Below, in pieces: positions 62,416-64,000 of a DNA stretch of 64,000 bases. The stretch is from assembly GCA_903882805.1 (NCBI GenBank), contig CAIRYK010000088.1, positions 37,126-101,125 of the forward strand, written 5' to 3'. The notes under the pieces are model-generated. The model saw nothing but the letters and a program-made list of their open reading frames with translations, did no database searches and was not told where the DNA came from. How positions within the stretch are numbered: position 1 is the first letter of the stretch; the number at the start of each line of letters is the position of its first letter. The position numbers and the translations under genes were made by a program. This DNA is from an uncultured Bacteroidota bacterium (GTDB taxonomy: Bacteria > Bacteroidota > Bacteroidia > Chitinophagales > Chitinophagaceae).

Positions 62416-63393
62416 ATGGGCTTATTTGATAAACTTTTCAGGCGTAATAAAGAGCAGCAAGAACAAAAAGAAGCTTTAGACGAAGGTCTTAAAAAAACCA
62501 AGGAGGGTTTTTTCTCCAAACTCACCAAGGCAATAGCCGGTAAAGACAAAGTAGATGAAGAGGTACTTGATGAATTGGAGAATGCGCTTATTAGCGCCGA
62601 TGTAGGCGTAGATACCACAATAGCCATTATTAAGCGTATAGAAGACAGGGTGGCCAAAGATAAATACCTGGGCACCTCTGAACTGAACAGACTACTACAG
62701 GAAGAAATAATGGGAATGCTCACTTCGGCTCCGTCGAATGAGTTTGCCACTTTCGATCTGCCTGCCGGTAAGAAACCCTATGTGATATTGGTGGTGGGTG
62801 TAAATGGTGTGGGTAAAACAACAACTATTGGTAAGCTGGCCTATAATTTCAAAAGAAACGGCAAGAACGTGCTTCTCGGCGCAGCCGATACTTTTAGAGC
62901 AGCGGCAGTAGATCAGTTGACTATATGGAGTGAGCGCGTAGGCGTGCCAATAGTAAAGAAGGAAATGGGCAGCGATCCCAGTTCGGTGGCTTTTGATACG
63001 GTGCAGAGCGGTATAGCCCGCGATAGCGATGTGGTAATTATAGATACCGCCGGCCGACTACACAACAAAGCCTACCTGATGGACGAATTGGGTAAGATAC
63101 ACAGAGTAATAAAGAAGAAAATGCCCGATGCGCCCCATGAAGTATTGTTGGTGCTGGATGGCAGTACTGGCCAGAACGCTATAGAACAAGCCAAACATTT
63201 TACAGCGGCAACCGATGTGACCGCAATAGCTATAACCAAGCTGGATGGCACTGCAAAAGGCGGCGTAGTGCTTGCTATAGCCAATCAGTTTAAAATACCT
63301 GTAAAATACATAGGCGTAGGCGAACGCATGGAAGACCTGCAAATTTTCAATAAAGAAGAATTTGTAGATAGTTTGTTTAGCTTGAATAAGTAA
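62416..63393 (+). CDS. ftsY: Signal recognition particle receptor FtsY
   Basis: 325 residues. N-domain helices (KLTKAIAGKDKVDEEVLDELENAL) are followed by the SRP GTPase: G1 GVNGVGKTTTIGKLA, G3 DTAGRLHNKAYLMDEL and G4 TKLDGTAKGG. It brings ribosome-SRP complexes to the membrane. The acidic A-domain is short, as in other Bacteroidota. Upstream, TTTTG (62359) and TAATTTTG (62388) have a 24-bp spacer, longer than consensus. A small hairpin terminator follows. Confidence 0.97.
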   Translation: MGLFDKLFRRNKEQQEQKEALDEGLKKTKEGFFSKLTKAIAGKDKVDEEVLDELENALISADVGVDTTIAIIKRIEDRVAKDKYLGTSELNRLLQEEIMGMLTSAPSNEFATFDLPAGKKPYVILVVGVNGVGKTTTIGKLAYNFKRNGKNVLLGAADTFRAAAVDQLTIWSERVGVPIVKKEMGSDPSSVAFDTVQSGIARDSDVVIIDTAGRLHNKAYLMDELGKIHRVIKKKMPDAPHEVLLVLDGSTGQNAIEQAKHFTAATDVTAIAITKLDGTAKGGVVLAIANQFKIPVKYIGVGERMEDLQIFNKEEFVDSLFSLNK

Positions 63394-63417
63394 TGTTGCT
63401 GTATTTAAATTTTTTCT

Positions 63418-63444
63418 GGGAAACGTAATGTTTCCCATTTTTTT
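63418..63444 (+). terminator. ftsY terminator
   Basis: GGGAAAC-GTAAT-GTTTCCC followed by ATTTTTTT. Simple rho-independent form. Confidence 0.85.
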
Positions 63445-63770
63445 GCCTGTTTCACTTTAAAAAACTCGTTGCACACGAAACTGAGATGATCCCAACAAAC
63501 CCTAAAATGCCTGTATCCGTCAGTTTGCCATTCCGTTTGGTAAAGGAAGCCATACGGTATTCCTAAAAAATATCCACAACAAATTGTTAAGTAGGCCCAT
63601 TATAGGAGTGGAATTGATATTCAGATAATAAAACTGAACAATCAGTTTTTATTATTGAAATAATCTAAAAGAAGTGTTGGATTTGCCCCCCTTGCTGTCG
63701 TTAATACCAATTGTATTTCATAAATCGGCAAACTATAGTCGGAAATTTGTCACTCAATTTGATTGTAATT

Positions 63771-63986
63771 CGCACTTAGCCCGATAGGGCTAAAATGTGC
63801 GTAGCTGGAGGTGAAGCCTCCGGTATTAAGTAAAATGAGGTCCAACTCTGAAGGAGTTGAATGTGCTATTTTATACTACAAATCCATATTGTCTATTCAC
63901 ATTCAACCCATTCTGGGTTGGGAGTGTTTGAAAGTCCCTACCCCGGTATACTCCCGGGGCTACGCATATTATAGCCCATTCGGGCT
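63771..63986. repeat. Array of six short hairpins
   Basis: Regularly spaced inverted repeats: TTAGCCC-GATA-GGGCTAA inside CGCAC/GTGCG (63771-63801), CTGGAGG-TGAAG-CCTCCGG (63805-63823), CAACTC-TGAAG-GAGTTG (63843-63859), CAACCCA-TTC-TGGGTTG (63904-63920), CCCCGG/CCGGGG (63941-63959) and AGCCC-ATTC-GGGCT (63973-63986). No coding sequence or spacer/repeat regularity of a CRISPR. It probably continues past the window edge. 63445-63770 holds nothing I can identify. Confidence 0.65.
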
Positions 63987-64000
63987 TTTCCTCAGCAAAG

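Noticed and set aside
63771..63986. Hairpin array as a CRISPR
   Set aside because: The hairpins differ in sequence and there are no identical repeats or equal-length spacers.

Overview
The window looks like chromosomal DNA of a Bacteroidota bacterium, most likely in or near Chitinophagaceae (order Chitinophagales). The evidence is two secreted proteins with type IX secretion C-terminal tails, promoters of the TTTG-N19/20-TAnnTTTG type, no clear Shine-Dalgarno sequences, and a gene set typical of the phylum: a long IleS, a TraR/DksA-like protein with a degenerate zinc finger, DUF2851, PafA-type phosphatase, DUF4476, LptG next to tgt, and an E1-like/nitroreductase fusion of the Rv1355c type. 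GC looks to be in the low 40s percent. I saw no rRNA, tRNA, CRISPR array, integrase or transposase.

Layout. 1-6.3 kb is a stress/redox set: a partial hemerythrin-like protein, a YcbB-type L,D-transpeptidase, a CoA transferase, a LOG-family protein, a YodC-like protein, a small membrane protein, a helical protein and a tandem universal stress protein. A perfect FNR-like palindrome lies in front of the helical protein. 6.6-14.1 kb is housekeeping: ileS, a dksA-like gene, a lipoprotein, lptG and tgt. 14.2-16.7 kb is a CDP-6-deoxyhexose cassette (rfbF, rfbG and an RmlC-like epimerase). 16.8-20 kb holds a probable zeta-type toxin pair and a membrane TPR protein. 20-23.6 kb is accessory: an orphan gene, two 183-bp structured direct repeats around a broken TonB-plug gene, an NHL-repeat secreted protein and more hairpins.

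23.6-31.7 kb is mostly core: uvrA, a dehydrogenase, a surface-repeat protein, pyrF and DUF2851. 31.8-37 kb is a TetR-TolC-HlyD-ABC efflux operon. 37-48.7 kb has argS, an Xre regulator, a PafA-like phosphatase, an alpha-oxoamine synthase, a HAD phosphatase, a catalytic/non-catalytic M16 protease pair and an HMG-CoA lyase-like protein.

48.7-56.2 kb is the most unusual region: a signalling cluster of an E1-like/nitroreductase fusion, an acyltransferase-like GNAT protein, a 7TM histidine kinase split by a one-base frameshift, a receiver-kinase hybrid and two stand-alone receivers, with no DNA-binding output domain. 56.4-63.4 kb holds a T9SS cargo protein, a DUF4476 protein with an Asn/Tyr tract, a membrane glycosyltransferase-like protein, a zinc-less sirtuin and ftsY. 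The last 600 bp has no gene and carries an array of hairpin repeats.

Recurrent features are TAATG/TGATG stop-start overlaps that couple paired genes, and long perfect hairpins between convergent genes that probably terminate transcription in both directions.
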